A stretch of DNA of 64,000 bases from assembly GCF_000621725.1 (NCBI RefSeq), contig NZ_JHXM01000019.1:1-64000 (forward strand). The letters are read 5' to 3'. This DNA is from Xylanibacter brevis ATCC 19188 (GTDB lineage Bacteria; Bacteroidota; Bacteroidia; Bacteroidales; Bacteroidaceae). Position numbers and translations under genes: made by a program. The notes under the pieces are model-generated. The model was not told the origin of the DNA. It saw nothing but the letters and a program-made list of their open reading frames with translations, and did no database searches. This document shows positions 9,269 to 18,327 of this stretch, one piece after another. Position 1 is the stretch's first letter, and every line of letters starts with the position of its first letter.

Positions 9269-9745
9269 ATGGCTACAGTTCTGCATAATTTGAGCGACTA
9301 CGACTTCAATGCTGTTCCCGATGCCTCAAACATGATTTTTGGTATCGTGGTGGCAGAGTGGAATCCCGAGATCACGGGTGCCCTTCTCGAAGGTTGCGTG
9401 AAAACACTCGAGAAGCATGGCGCACTGACCGAGAATATCCACGTGAAGACTGTTCCCGGTTCGTTTGAACTGATCTATGGCGCACATCAGATGACGCTCA
9501 ATGATGGTTACGATGCTGTCATTATCTTGGGCAGTGTGATTCGTGGTGAGACACCCCACTTCGACTATATCTGTCAGGGTGTGACTGCAGGTATCGCTCG
9601 CCTGAATGCTACAAGCAATATCCCCGTTATCTATGGTCTGCTGACCACCAATGATTTGCAGCAGGCGCTGGATCGCGCTGGCGGCAAGTTGGGCAATAAG
9701 GGCGATGAATGTGCTGTGGTTGCCATAAAGATGGCAAAGTTCTAA
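9269..9745 (+). CDS. ribH: 6,7-dimethyl-8-ribityllumazine synthase
   Basis: This 158-residue lumazine synthase has the substrate-site segments [30 protein letters not shown] and [16 protein letters not shown], the last containing the conserved catalytic His. It condenses a ribityl-aminouracil with a butanone phosphate in the penultimate step of riboflavin synthesis. Length is normal. Other rib genes are not in the window. Confidence 0.96.
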   Translation: MATVLHNLSDYDFNAVPDASNMIFGIVVAEWNPEITGALLEGCVKTLEKHGALTENIHVKTVPGSFELIYGAHQMTLNDGYDAVIILGSVIRGETPHFDYICQGVTAGIARLNATSNIPVIYGLLTTNDLQQALDRAGGKLGNKGDECAVVAIKMAKF

Positions 9746-9763
9746 TTCTTGAATGGTTTCTAT

Positions 9764-9803
9764 AATGGCAGTCCCGCGTCAGCGGTGCTGCCATTTTTTT
9801 TGT
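9764..9803 (+). terminator. Terminator after ribH
   Basis: AATGGCAG at 9764-9771 pairs with CTGCCATT at 9788-9795, followed by a run of T. Confidence 0.88.
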
Positions 9804-9834
9804 CTCTTTCATTGCTGTTTTCATAAATAATGCT

Positions 9835-9842
9835 TACCTTTG
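9835..9842 (+). promoter_or_regulatory. -7 box ahead of the exported protein gene
   Basis: TACCTTTG, matching TAnnTTTG, 31 bases before the start codon at 9873. Confidence 0.75.
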
Positions 9843-9872
9843 CATAACTTTAATTATTAAACCAATCATTTT

Positions 9873-10685
9873 ATGAAAGCTAAAACTATTCTTGCGGCTC
9901 TACTTCTTGCAGCCTCTTCATCGTCAATGGCTGCCGAGACAGCTGATACTATTGTGGCAGACAACGTAGAGAAAGTAACCATTGTGACTCGCGATAACTC
10001 TAAGAAAATAATTGTCCGCGACACGATAGAAATTAACAATAAGGCATGGTGCGGAATACATGTTAATCATTGGAAAAACAACAAGGCAAAGAGAGGTGAG
10101 GTGAACACCGAACCTTATTTTCAGATAGGTTTGAACACGATGCTCGACACCGATATGGGTTCGTTCAATCTGTGGCCCTCTTTTGATTTGGCACTGGGTG
10201 TAAAGACCAATTGGCATCCCTTTGGTGCCAAGAACGCATGGAGTTTAGGTGTGGGCATCGATTGGCGCAACTATCGCATGTCGCCCAACGATGGCTGGTG
10301 GCTGAAAGATGCTGAAGGCATCATGGGACTGTCTGCTTTCCCCATCAATGCTTCTGATAGAAAAGTGGCTCTGCATGTTACCAGTGTTCAGGTGCCAGTG
10401 CTCTATACGCACTATTTCGGTTGTGAAGAAAAGTGCTATGTCACGCTGGGTGGCATCGTGAACTTCAACTTCTGGGCGCATGCCAATCGCCAGTATGAAC
10501 TGGGCGAGGAGGAGTATGATATCAATACGAAATCCATCGGGCAGCGTCCTGTCACCATCGATGCATTCATGCAGGTGCACGCCCCCCATCTGCCATCTGT
10601 CTATTGTAAGTATTCGCCTATGTCGTTCTTTAAGAAGAGCCAGGCACCCAAGATGCATCAGTTTACTATTGGTATAGCTTTCTAA
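9873..10685 (+). CDS. Exported protein, probable outer-membrane beta-barrel
   Basis: This 270-residue protein has a signal peptide (MKAKTILAALLLAASSSSMAA) and alternating hydrophobic/polar segments ending in an aromatic residue (FTIGIAF at the C-terminus), as in small outer-membrane barrels. I do not recognise a named family. The next gene, xth, starts only 2 bases after its stop, so the two are probably one transcript. Confidence 0.6.
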   Translation: MKAKTILAALLLAASSSSMAAETADTIVADNVEKVTIVTRDNSKKIIVRDTIEINNKAWCGIHVNHWKNNKAKRGEVNTEPYFQIGLNTMLDTDMGSFNLWPSFDLALGVKTNWHPFGAKNAWSLGVGIDWRNYRMSPNDGWWLKDAEGIMGLSAFPINASDRKVALHVTSVQVPVLYTHYFGCEEKCYVTLGGIVNFNFWAHANRQYELGEEEYDINTKSIGQRPVTIDAFMQVHAPHLPSVYCKYSPMSFFKKSQAPKMHQFTIGIAF

Positions 10686-10687
10686 AC

Positions 10688-11437
10688 ATGAAATTTGTTA
10701 GTTGGAACGTAAATGGACTGAGGGCTTGCGCAGGCAAGGGCTTCAGTGAAATCTTTCGCGAGTTGGATGCCGACTTCTTCTGTCTGCAAGAGACGAAGAT
10801 GCAGGCCGGACAGTTGGATCTGCAGTTTGAGGGCTATCAGTCCTTTTGGAACTATGCCGATAAGAAAGGCTATTCTGGTACGGCAATCTATACAAAGCAC
10901 CAGCCGCTGAGCGTGACCTATGGCATTGGCATTGATGAGCACGATCACGAGGGTCGTGTTATCACTCTTGAGATGCCCGAGTTCTTTTTGGTGTGCTGCT
11001 ATACGCCCAATTCGCAAGACGGATTGAAGCGCCTGGACTATCGCATGTCGTGGGAAGACCAGTTCCGTCAGTACCTGAAACGCTTAGACGAACAGAAGCC
11101 TGTCATTCTTTGTGGCGACCTCAATGTGGCTCATCAGGAGATTGACCTGAAGAACCCCAAGACCAACCATATGAATCCTGGCTTCACCGACGAGGAGCGT
11201 GGCAAGTTCAGTGAGTTGTTGGCTTCAGGCTTCATTGATACCTTCCGTTGGAAGTATCCCGACGAGGTAGTGTACTCGTGGTGGTCTTATCGCTTCCAGG
11301 CACGTCAGAAGAACGTGGGGTGGCGCATTGACTATTTTGTTGCTTCCGAGCGGTTGTCATCCCAGATTGAAGATGCAAAGATTCACACCGACGTGATGGG
11401 TAGCGACCATTGTCCAGTGGAACTGATACTGAAATAA
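10688..11437 (+). CDS. xth: Exodeoxyribonuclease III / AP endonuclease
   Basis: This 249-residue protein has the endonuclease/exonuclease/phosphatase fold with WNVNGLRA near the N-terminus, LQETKMQ (metal-binding Glu), GDLNVAH in the middle and GSDHCPVEL at the C-terminus (catalytic Asp-His). It repairs abasic sites in DNA. Length matches the family. Confidence 0.95.
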   Translation: MKFVSWNVNGLRACAGKGFSEIFRELDADFFCLQETKMQAGQLDLQFEGYQSFWNYADKKGYSGTAIYTKHQPLSVTYGIGIDEHDHEGRVITLEMPEFFLVCCYTPNSQDGLKRLDYRMSWEDQFRQYLKRLDEQKPVILCGDLNVAHQEIDLKNPKTNHMNPGFTDEERGKFSELLASGFIDTFRWKYPDEVVYSWWSYRFQARQKNVGWRIDYFVASERLSSQIEDAKIHTDVMGSDHCPVELILK

Positions 11438-11445
11438 TAACTATC

Positions 11446-13488
11446 ATGTACAAACTACTACTATCTACGTGTCTATGGCTGATGGCCATGGGCAGTTATG
11501 CTTCTGATTTTGGAAAACCCGTCACGTGGGACCGTCATAGTCTCATCGTTGATGGTCGTCGCATCTGTCCCGTAATGGGCGAGATACACTATTCGCGTGT
11601 GCCTGCCGAAGAGTGGCAGCGCGAGGTACACTTGATGAAAGAGGGTGGCGTCACCATGATTGCCACCTATGTGTTCTGGAACCATGTGGAAGAGCAGGAA
11701 GGCATCTTCCGTTGGGATGGTCAGCGCAACCTGCGTCGTTTCCTTGAGGTGTGTAAGGCGGAAGAGATGCCCGTGGTTCTGCGCCTGGGTCCGTTCTGTC
11801 ATGGTGAGGTACGCAACGGTGGCATTCCCGATTGGATATTCTCAAAGGGCTGCAAGGTGCGCCAGCAGAATCCCACCTTTTTATATTATGTAGAGCGTCT
11901 CTATCGCCAGATATTCACACAGGTACAAGGTCTGCAATGGAAAGACGGTGGTCCGGTGGTAGCCGCTCAGTTTGACAACGAATATCGTGGACGCGGTGAG
12001 TATCTGATGGCGTTGAAGCAGATGGCCCTTCAGATTGGCTATGACCTGCCTTTCTATACACGTACTGGTTGGCCCGAACTGGCCACGCCGGTGCCCTTTG
12101 GCGAGATGATTCCCCTCTATGGCGACTATGCCGATGGCTTTTGGGAGCGTTCGCAGCAGGAGACTGTGGGTAGCTATTATAAAGCTTTCAACTTTAAAGA
12201 AGGTGTGAAGCCTGCCACAGCGATGGGCGAGTCGCCATCAGCCTCTTCCGATGGTCCAGCCGCTTCCTCTACTACTGCCGACAATGGCACTTATCCTTAC
12301 TTTACTTGTGAGTTGGGTGGCGGTATGGCCACGGCCTATCATCGTCGTCCGTATGTCTATACCGAGGATGCCTATGCCATGGCGCTCGTGAAGTTGGGCT
12401 CAGGATCAAACCTGTTGGGCTACTACATGTATCATGGTGGAACCAATCCTGAAGGCATCACAACGCTGAACGAGAACCAGCGCACGCCAGCCACCAACTA
12501 TAACGATATGCCGGTGAAGAACTACGACTTTCAGGCACCTATTGGAGAGTTTGGACAGACCAATCCTCACTTCTACGCCCTGCGTCCCCTTCATTTGTTC
12601 ATGCACGACTATGGTCAGCTGCTAGCAACGATGGAACCCTCGTTTCCTGTGAGTCAAGACCTGAAGAAAGGCGACGACAAGCAGTTGCGCTGGTCGGTGA
12701 GAAGTCAGCAGGGCAGCGGCTTCATCTTCGTCAACAACTACGAGCGTCTGCAACAGCTGTCTGCCAAGCGTGGCGTTCGCCTCGAAGCTTGCGGTGTTCG
12801 CTTGCCAAAGCTCACCATTCCTGCTGGTGCTATGGCCATCTTCCCTGTCAAAATCGATGGCATCCGTTATGCCACAGCCCAACTGGTGGCTAAGCGCGAC
12901 GGTAAGATTTACCTGATGCAGATACCCGGCATCCCCACAACCATTTGTATGCAGAACGGCAAGGTGTTGAAAAACGTGAAGGCGAAAGGAACGGAGACAC
13001 CCATCCATCAGAATCTCTATCTGCTGAGCCAGCAAGAGGCCGAGCATCTGTTCCTCGACGAACGTGTTCATACGTACATCTACTACCTAGCCACCTGCGA
13101 GAAAGTACGTGAGGCAGGTCCTCTGCGACAAATCACCATTGGTGCCCAGAAAGTGGCTGAGGCCCCCACCGAAGCCGACTGGCAGCAGGCTGCTGTCTAT
13201 CGTATCGATCTGCCTTTCCTTCAGGAAGCGCACCCCATAGGCCAACAGTTGCTGACAATCAATTATCAAGGCGATTGTGCTCGTCTCTATGCCGATGGCA
13301 AGTTGATAGCAGACCACTTCCAGTATGGTCGTCCGTTCCTCTACGGACTATGGCGCCTACCCAAGGGTTGTAGCACCCTGGAACTCCGCATACTGCCGCT
13401 TCAAAGTGGCGCCCCCATCTATCTTCCTCGCGAAGCCGATCCCACTCCAGGCGAAAGTGTAAAGTCAGTAAAAGTCAGTCCTTTGTAG
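11446..13488 (+). CDS. Exported GH35 beta-galactosidase-like glycosidase
   Basis: This 680-residue protein has a signal peptide (LLLSTCLWLMAMGSYA) and a GH35 barrel. The acid/base is probably Glu179 in GGPVVAAQFDNEY, where the usual first Glu of the ENEY motif is Asp. The nucleophile is probably Glu289 in TCELGGG, followed by YHRRP. Beta-sandwich domains follow. The start at 11446 is preferred because it opens on the signal peptide; an in-frame ATG at 11410 lies inside xth. Members remove terminal beta-galactose, but the substrate here is not shown by context. Confidence 0.85.
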   Translation: MYKLLLSTCLWLMAMGSYASDFGKPVTWDRHSLIVDGRRICPVMGEIHYSRVPAEEWQREVHLMKEGGVTMIATYVFWNHVEEQEGIFRWDGQRNLRRFLEVCKAEEMPVVLRLGPFCHGEVRNGGIPDWIFSKGCKVRQQNPTFLYYVERLYRQIFTQVQGLQWKDGGPVVAAQFDNEYRGRGEYLMALKQMALQIGYDLPFYTRTGWPELATPVPFGEMIPLYGDYADGFWERSQQETVGSYYKAFNFKEGVKPATAMGESPSASSDGPAASSTTADNGTYPYFTCELGGGMATAYHRRPYVYTEDAYAMALVKLGSGSNLLGYYMYHGGTNPEGITTLNENQRTPATNYNDMPVKNYDFQAPIGEFGQTNPHFYALRPLHLFMHDYGQLLATMEPSFPVSQDLKKGDDKQLRWSVRSQQGSGFIFVNNYERLQQLSAKRGVRLEACGVRLPKLTIPAGAMAIFPVKIDGIRYATAQLVAKRDGKIYLMQIPGIPTTICMQNGKVLKNVKAKGTETPIHQNLYLLSQQEAEHLFLDERVHTYIYYLATCEKVREAGPLRQITIGAQKVAEAPTEADWQQAAVYRIDLPFLQEAHPIGQQLLTINYQGDCARLYADGKLIADHFQYGRPFLYGLWRLPKGCSTLELRILPLQSGAPIYLPREADPTPGESVKSVKVSPL

Positions 13489-13500
13489 GGCTGACTTTTT
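13471..13500 (+). terminator. Terminator overlapping the end of the GH35 gene
   Basis: AAAGTCAG at 13471-13478 pairs with CTGACTTT at 13491-13498, followed by T. The stop codon lies in the loop. Confidence 0.8.
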
Positions 13501-13564
13501 TGTTTGCGGTCTGTCAAAACCGAAATAATCTCGCTGAAATAGAGATTATCTCACAAATAATTAG

Positions 13565-13572
13565 TAATTTTG
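13565..13572 (+). promoter_or_regulatory. -7 box ahead of the thioesterase gene
   Basis: TAATTTTG, matching TAnnTTTG, 34 bases ahead of the start at 13607. Confidence 0.65.
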
Positions 13573-13606
13573 CCGCTTGAAATAGTAACCGTAATAATAT
13601 TCAGGA

Positions 13607-14035
13607 ATGGCACAAGAATTAAACAAAGACTATCGGCATGTGTTGCCCATTCAAATCCGATTCAATGATGTAGATAAATTCGGTCATGTCAACAACACCA
13701 TCTATTTCCAGTTCTATGATACTGCAAAGACCGAGTATTTTGCCAGTGTTTGTAAGAATGTGGATTGGGAGCGTGTGGCTATTGTGGTTGTCAAGATCGA
13801 GTCAGAGTTCTTTTCACAGATCAAGGGTGCCGACCATATTGCCGCCCGTACACGTGCTGTGAAGGTGGGCAATAAAAGTCTGCATCTGGAACAGGATATT
13901 ATTGATGTTGATACAAACGAGATAAAATGTCGCTGTTTCTCCATCATGGTGCTCTATGATTTGGTGAACCATCAGTCCATGGCTTTCCCCGATGAGTGGC
14001 GACAGGACATCTATCGCTATGAAGGTATCGAATAG
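13607..14035 (+). CDS. Acyl-CoA thioesterase, 4HBT/YbgC type
   Basis: This 142-residue single hotdog-fold protein carries the segment IRFNDVDKFGHVNNTIYFQFYDTAKTEYF (residues about 17-45), where the Asp and the GHVNN pattern mark 4-hydroxybenzoyl-CoA/YbgC-like thioesterases. It should hydrolyse an acyl-CoA or acyl-ACP thioester. The gene stands alone between its own promoter and terminator, so context does not name the substrate. Confidence 0.85.
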   Translation: MAQELNKDYRHVLPIQIRFNDVDKFGHVNNTIYFQFYDTAKTEYFASVCKNVDWERVAIVVVKIESEFFSQIKGADHIAARTRAVKVGNKSLHLEQDIIDVDTNEIKCRCFSIMVLYDLVNHQSMAFPDEWRQDIYRYEGIE

Positions 14036-14056
14036 TCATCAGTTCGAAGATAGCTC

Positions 14057-14096
14057 TGGCTCGAAAGGAAATCACGCCTTTTCGGGCCATTTTTTT
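14057..14096 (+). terminator. Terminator after the thioesterase gene
   Basis: TGGCTCGAAAGG at 14057-14068 pairs with the complementary arm at 14077-14089, allowing one G-T pair and one unpaired base, and is followed by seven or more T. Confidence 0.85.
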
Positions 14097-14117
14097 GTTT
14101 TTTCGCCGATAAATTAG

Positions 14118-14125
14118 TAACTTTG
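14118..14125 (+). promoter_or_regulatory. -7 box ahead of the GH2 gene
   Basis: TAACTTTG, 30 bases ahead of the start codon at 14155. Confidence 0.65.
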
Positions 14126-14154
14126 GCGCGTAAAACTAAAACTAATCAGTAAAT

Positions 14155-17022
14155 ATGAAACGAATCAGTTTCCTGTTGATGGCAGTCATTGCTACTTTAA
14201 CCATTCATGCCCAACAGGTCATCTCGCTGGCTGGCGCCTGGGACTTCGCGATGGGCGACACCCCTCAGTACAACGATTATGTGATGTTGCCCGGCTCTAT
14301 GCTGACTAACGAAAAAGGTCATCGTGTGTCGGTGCACACCCAGTGGACGGGCTCGCTCTACGACTCTTCCTATTACTTCAATCCTTATATGGCGAAATAT
14401 CGCCAGGAAGGCGACATGAAATTCCCGTTCTTCCTGACTCCCAATCGCCACTATGTGGGTAATGCCTGGTATCGTAAGCAGGTCTATGTGCCCCGCTCGT
14501 GGAGCAACCAGCGCATCACGCTGTTTCTGGAGCGTCCCCATATCGAGACCACGGTCTATGTCAACGGTAAGGAGGTGGGCCACCAGATGTCGCTGTCGGT
14601 GCCCCATCGCTATGATGTAACCAAGTATATCACCTTTGGTGGCAAGAACGATATTGCCGTCAAGGTGTATAATGGTATCGAGAATGTATGTGTGGGCCAG
14701 GACTCCCATTCCGTGACCGACCAGACCCAAGGCAACTGGAACGGCATAGCTGGTAGGATAGAGCTACAGGCTCAGTGGAAGAAGCTGAACATCAAACACG
14801 TACGCATCGTCCCCAATGTGGCCGAACGCTCGGCTCAGATTGAGGTCGAGCTGGAGAACCACACCGATGGTGTCCGCGTGCTGCCCAAGTGGGAGTATGA
14901 TGTCCATGTAGAGGTGAGCAGCATGACAGGCAGACATTATCAAACCACGATGAGCAAAGAGGCCCTGGGAAACAAGAAAGTGTTCAAGGTCAAACTGGGT
15001 AGCAATGCCCAGTTGTGGGACGAGTTCCATCCCCACCTCTATCAGCTCACCATCGAGGCCGGCGAGGATATCTACCAGACCACCTTCGGTCTGCGTGAGA
15101 TTACCACCCGCCAGCGCCAGCTCTTCATCAACGGTCGCCCGCTGTTCTTGCGCGGCACGGTAGAGAACTGCTGTTTCCCCGAAACCGGTTATCCGCCCAC
15201 AGACGAGGCCGAGTGGTTGCGCATCTTCAAGAAGTGCAAGGAGTATGGCCTCAATCATGTACGCTTCCATTCCTATTGTCCTCCCGAAGCAGCCTTCGCC
15301 GCTGCCGATAAGTTGGGCATCTATCTTCAGCCCGAGGGTCCCACCTGGCCCAACCACGGTGTGAAGTTGCGTCGTGGCATGGCCATCGACAAGTACTTGA
15401 TGGATGAGTCAAAGCGCATCATCGATGAGTATGGCCACCATCCTTCGTTTGTGATGATGGCAGCAGGCAACGAGCCCGCAGGCGATTGGGTGAGCTATTG
15501 CAACGACTGGGTGAAAGAGATGCGGAAATATGACCCCACCAAACTCTATGCTGGTGCCTCTGTAGGTGGCGGTTGGGCATGGGATTCTGAGTCCGACTAC
15601 CACGTGAAGGGTGGGGCCCGAGGCCTGAACTGGGACAAGAAAGCACCTCAGTCGGCCGATGACTATTTCGATGGCATCCTCTTTCCACGCAATTACAAGG
15701 GCGACACGCCCAATGAAAGTCCTATCGTGACCCACGAGAAAGGACAATGGTGTGCCTTCCCCGACTTTGGCGAAGTGACTCAATACACGGGTGCCTATCA
15801 TCCTGGCAACTTCGAAATCTTCCGTGATCTGTTGCGCGACAATGGCATGGAGCAGATGGATCGTAAGTTCCTTATGGCTAGTGGAAAGTTGCAGACACTC
15901 TGCTATAAGTACGAGATAGAGCGCAACCTCCGCACAAAAGACTATGCCGGTTTCCAACTGTTGGGCCTCAACGACTACAGCGGACAGGGCACCGCACTCG
16001 TTGGTGTGCTGAATGTCTTCTGGCGCGAGAAAGGCTATTGCACCGCTCGCGACTGGACGCAGTTCTGCAATGCCATAGTTCCCTTGGCCCGATTCCCTCA
16101 GTTTGTCTATACCACTGCCGACACCTTGCGTGTGCCTGTAGAGGCTTATAATGCCACCTTCGCCACGCTGACCGACGTCAATGCCACCTATTCTATCTAT
16201 CAGAGTGATAGTGCCAGTGTGGTGGCAAGCGGACGATTAAGCGAATTGACGTCCCTTCCTGTAGGCAAAAATCACGCGTTAGGCACAGTCACCATGCCTC
16301 TTGCCAATGTGCAGGCGCCAGCCAAGTTCACCCTCGAGGTACAGCTGTCGCCTTCCTACAAGAACCATTGGGACTTTTGGGTCTATCCCGCACAGACCAC
16401 TGCTGATGCAGGCTCTGTCTATATCGCTGACTCCCTGGATGCCAAGGCGCAGAAAGTGTTGCGTAAAGGCGGCACCGTGCTGCTGACGGCTGCAGGTAAG
16501 GTGACGCTGGGTAGCGATGTGAAGCAGAGCTACCTGCCAGTGTTCTGGAACACCTCGTGGTTTAAGATGCGTCCGCCGCATACCACCGGTGCCTATATCG
16601 ACACCACCCATCCGCTGTTTAAGTACGGTTTCCCCACCGACGACTGGTCGAACCTCAACTGGTGGGAGCTCCTCAACAAGGCGCAGGTTATGAACCTGAT
16701 GGAGTTGCCACGCAACTATCAGTCGCCCATCCAGCCCATCGACACGTGGCATGTGTCGCGCAAGCTCGGTATGCTTGTCGAAGCAAAGGTCGGAAAAGGA
16801 CGATTGCTGATGACCACTATGGACATCAGCAATCGTCTGGAGAATCGTCCTGTAGCGCGTCAGATGCGCCAGGCAATCCTTTCTTATATGCAAAGTGATG
16901 ATTTCCGTCCGTCTTTGGAACTCGATACGCAAACCATACTCGATTTCTACAGCAAGCAGGCCCCCGCTGTCAACATGTTCACCAACGACTCGCCCGACGA
17001 GTTGAAGCCTAAGTTGAAGTAG
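14155..17022 (+). CDS. Exported GH2-family glycosidase
   Basis: This 955-residue protein opens with a signal peptide (ISFLLMAVIATLTIHAQ). A jelly-roll sugar-binding domain follows (NAWYRKQVYVP, LFLERPHIETTVYVNGKEVG), then an immunoglobulin-like domain, then a TIM barrel with NHVRFHSYCPPEAAF. The acid/base is probably Glu440 in AAGNEP. The nucleophile is probably Glu528 in THEKGQW, by resemblance to relatives with HExGQW. Another roughly 300 residues of beta domains end the protein. Substrate is not evident; beta-galactosidase, glucuronidase and related activities are all in the family. Confidence 0.8.
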   Translation: MKRISFLLMAVIATLTIHAQQVISLAGAWDFAMGDTPQYNDYVMLPGSMLTNEKGHRVSVHTQWTGSLYDSSYYFNPYMAKYRQEGDMKFPFFLTPNRHYVGNAWYRKQVYVPRSWSNQRITLFLERPHIETTVYVNGKEVGHQMSLSVPHRYDVTKYITFGGKNDIAVKVYNGIENVCVGQDSHSVTDQTQGNWNGIAGRIELQAQWKKLNIKHVRIVPNVAERSAQIEVELENHTDGVRVLPKWEYDVHVEVSSMTGRHYQTTMSKEALGNKKVFKVKLGSNAQLWDEFHPHLYQLTIEAGEDIYQTTFGLREITTRQRQLFINGRPLFLRGTVENCCFPETGYPPTDEAEWLRIFKKCKEYGLNHVRFHSYCPPEAAFAAADKLGIYLQPEGPTWPNHGVKLRRGMAIDKYLMDESKRIIDEYGHHPSFVMMAAGNEPAGDWVSYCNDWVKEMRKYDPTKLYAGASVGGGWAWDSESDYHVKGGARGLNWDKKAPQSADDYFDGILFPRNYKGDTPNESPIVTHEKGQWCAFPDFGEVTQYTGAYHPGNFEIFRDLLRDNGMEQMDRKFLMASGKLQTLCYKYEIERNLRTKDYAGFQLLGLNDYSGQGTALVGVLNVFWREKGYCTARDWTQFCNAIVPLARFPQFVYTTADTLRVPVEAYNATFATLTDVNATYSIYQSDSASVVASGRLSELTSLPVGKNHALGTVTMPLANVQAPAKFTLEVQLSPSYKNHWDFWVYPAQTTADAGSVYIADSLDAKAQKVLRKGGTVLLTAAGKVTLGSDVKQSYLPVFWNTSWFKMRPPHTTGAYIDTTHPLFKYGFPTDDWSNLNWWELLNKAQVMNLMELPRNYQSPIQPIDTWHVSRKLGMLVEAKVGKGRLLMTTMDISNRLENRPVARQMRQAILSYMQSDDFRPSLELDTQTILDFYSKQAPAVNMFTNDSPDELKPKLK

Positions 17023-17032
17023 AAGTCTCGGC

Positions 17033-18295
17033 CTAACAGCCCTTGGTCGTCATGATGCGAAGCACCATTTCGTCGGTGACTCCCATACCGTTGGCACCAA
17101 TGGCTGTTAGGTTATGAATACTCTTATCCACACAGTCGTCCACAATACCTTCTTCCGAAGTAACACATTTGCCTTCCATCGAGAGTAGGGCAGAGAGGAC
17201 AGCCGTAGAAACCCCCGAAGTGATCTTCAGTGAGCACGATGGCTTTGCACCGTCGCAGATCATGCCAGTCAGGTTGGCAATCATGTTCTTCACGCTGCGA
17301 CACACGTGCTCATAGTCGCCACCCATCAGGTAGGTGATGCCTACGCTCGAACCAATCGATGCTACCACGCATCCGCAGAGAGCCGATAGCTTGCCCAGCG
17401 ACTGTTTGATATAGATGGCTGTGAGGTGACTGAGCATCAGCGCACGTATCAGCTCCTCCTCCGTGTTCTCGTTCTCTTTGGCATAGACGCATACCGGATT
17501 GGTGGCGCAGATGCCCTGGTTGCCCGACCCCGAGTTCGACATCACCGGAATCATGGCTCCGCCCATACGTGCATCGCAGGCAGAAGCCGTGCGGGCAATG
17601 ATGTGCGAGAAGATGCTGCCTCCGAAGATACCCTTAGCCAGCGGTCTGTCTATTGTCTTTCCCAGATTATGTCCGTAGTTGCCTTTCAGAGCTTCGCGCG
17701 CCGCATTCATGTTATATTCGCGTGTAGCCTCGATAAATCGTATCTCTTCCAGCGGAGCCGTAGTGGCAAAGTCGTAAACCAGTCGCATGTTCAGTTGAAT
17801 GTCGTCGGCACCGCTTTGCTCCTCCTTTCCCTCTTTATATTCCTCCACAAAGTTCGTATGACTGCCAGCAATGATAGCCTTCTTCTCCTGCTGACCAGCA
17901 CTGACTATCACCTCGATGTACAGTTTCTCGCTGATACCCTCTTTCAGATGAATGCAGATGCGCTCTTCAGCAATAAACTGCTTGCCCTGTTCGATGGCCT
18001 CAGGTGTCAGGTCTTTCAGTACCTCCAGCTCGTATTCACTTTTACCAATCAGTGCTCCCAGTGCAATGGCGATGGGCAGTCCGATCATGCCCGTGCCAGG
18101 AATACCCACGCCCATGGCGTTTTTCAGGATATTTGCACTTAGGTAAACCTCGATGTGCTCTGGTTTTTGTCCTAGTAGTTCTGTTGCTCGTGCCGTACAA
18201 AGAGCCACTGCCATTGGTTCAGTACAACCAATGGCAGGTACTACTTCTTTGTGTATCAGAGCAATAATCTGTTCGCGTGTTTGTTTGTTGATCAT
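17033..18295 (-). CDS. L-cysteine desulfidase / L-serine dehydratase-like protein (UPF0597, CyuA/YhaM family)
   Basis: This 420-residue protein matches the UPF0597 family with GCTEPMAVALC (Cys24) near the N-terminus and further conserved cysteines in MICDGAKPSCSLK, consistent with an iron-sulfur cluster site as in serine dehydratases. E. coli CyuA degrades L-cysteine to pyruvate, ammonia and sulfide. The gene is convergent with the GH2 gene, only 10 bases apart, with no obvious terminator between them. Family assignment is strong; the substrate is by analogy. Confidence 0.85.
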   Translation of the reverse strand: MINKQTREQIIALIHKEVVPAIGCTEPMAVALCTARATELLGQKPEHIEVYLSANILKNAMGVGIPGTGMIGLPIAIALGALIGKSEYELEVLKDLTPEAIEQGKQFIAEERICIHLKEGISEKLYIEVIVSAGQQEKKAIIAGSHTNFVEEYKEGKEEQSGADDIQLNMRLVYDFATTAPLEEIRFIEATREYNMNAAREALKGNYGHNLGKTIDRPLAKGIFGGSIFSHIIARTASACDARMGGAMIPVMSNSGSGNQGICATNPVCVYAKENENTEEELIRALMLSHLTAIYIKQSLGKLSALCGCVVASIGSSVGITYLMGGDYEHVCRSVKNMIANLTGMICDGAKPSCSLKITSGVSTAVLSALLSMEGKCVTSEEGIVDDCVDKSIHNLTAIGANGMGVTDEMVLRIMTTKGC

Positions 18296-18327
18296 TGTAT
18301 TGTTTGTATTATCCTGTCAATAAAGCT

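Noticed and set aside
4606..17022. Polysaccharide utilisation locus
   Set aside because: Three glycosidases occur here but they are separated by housekeeping genes, each with its own promoter or terminator, and no SusC/SusD pair or hybrid two-component regulator is present.
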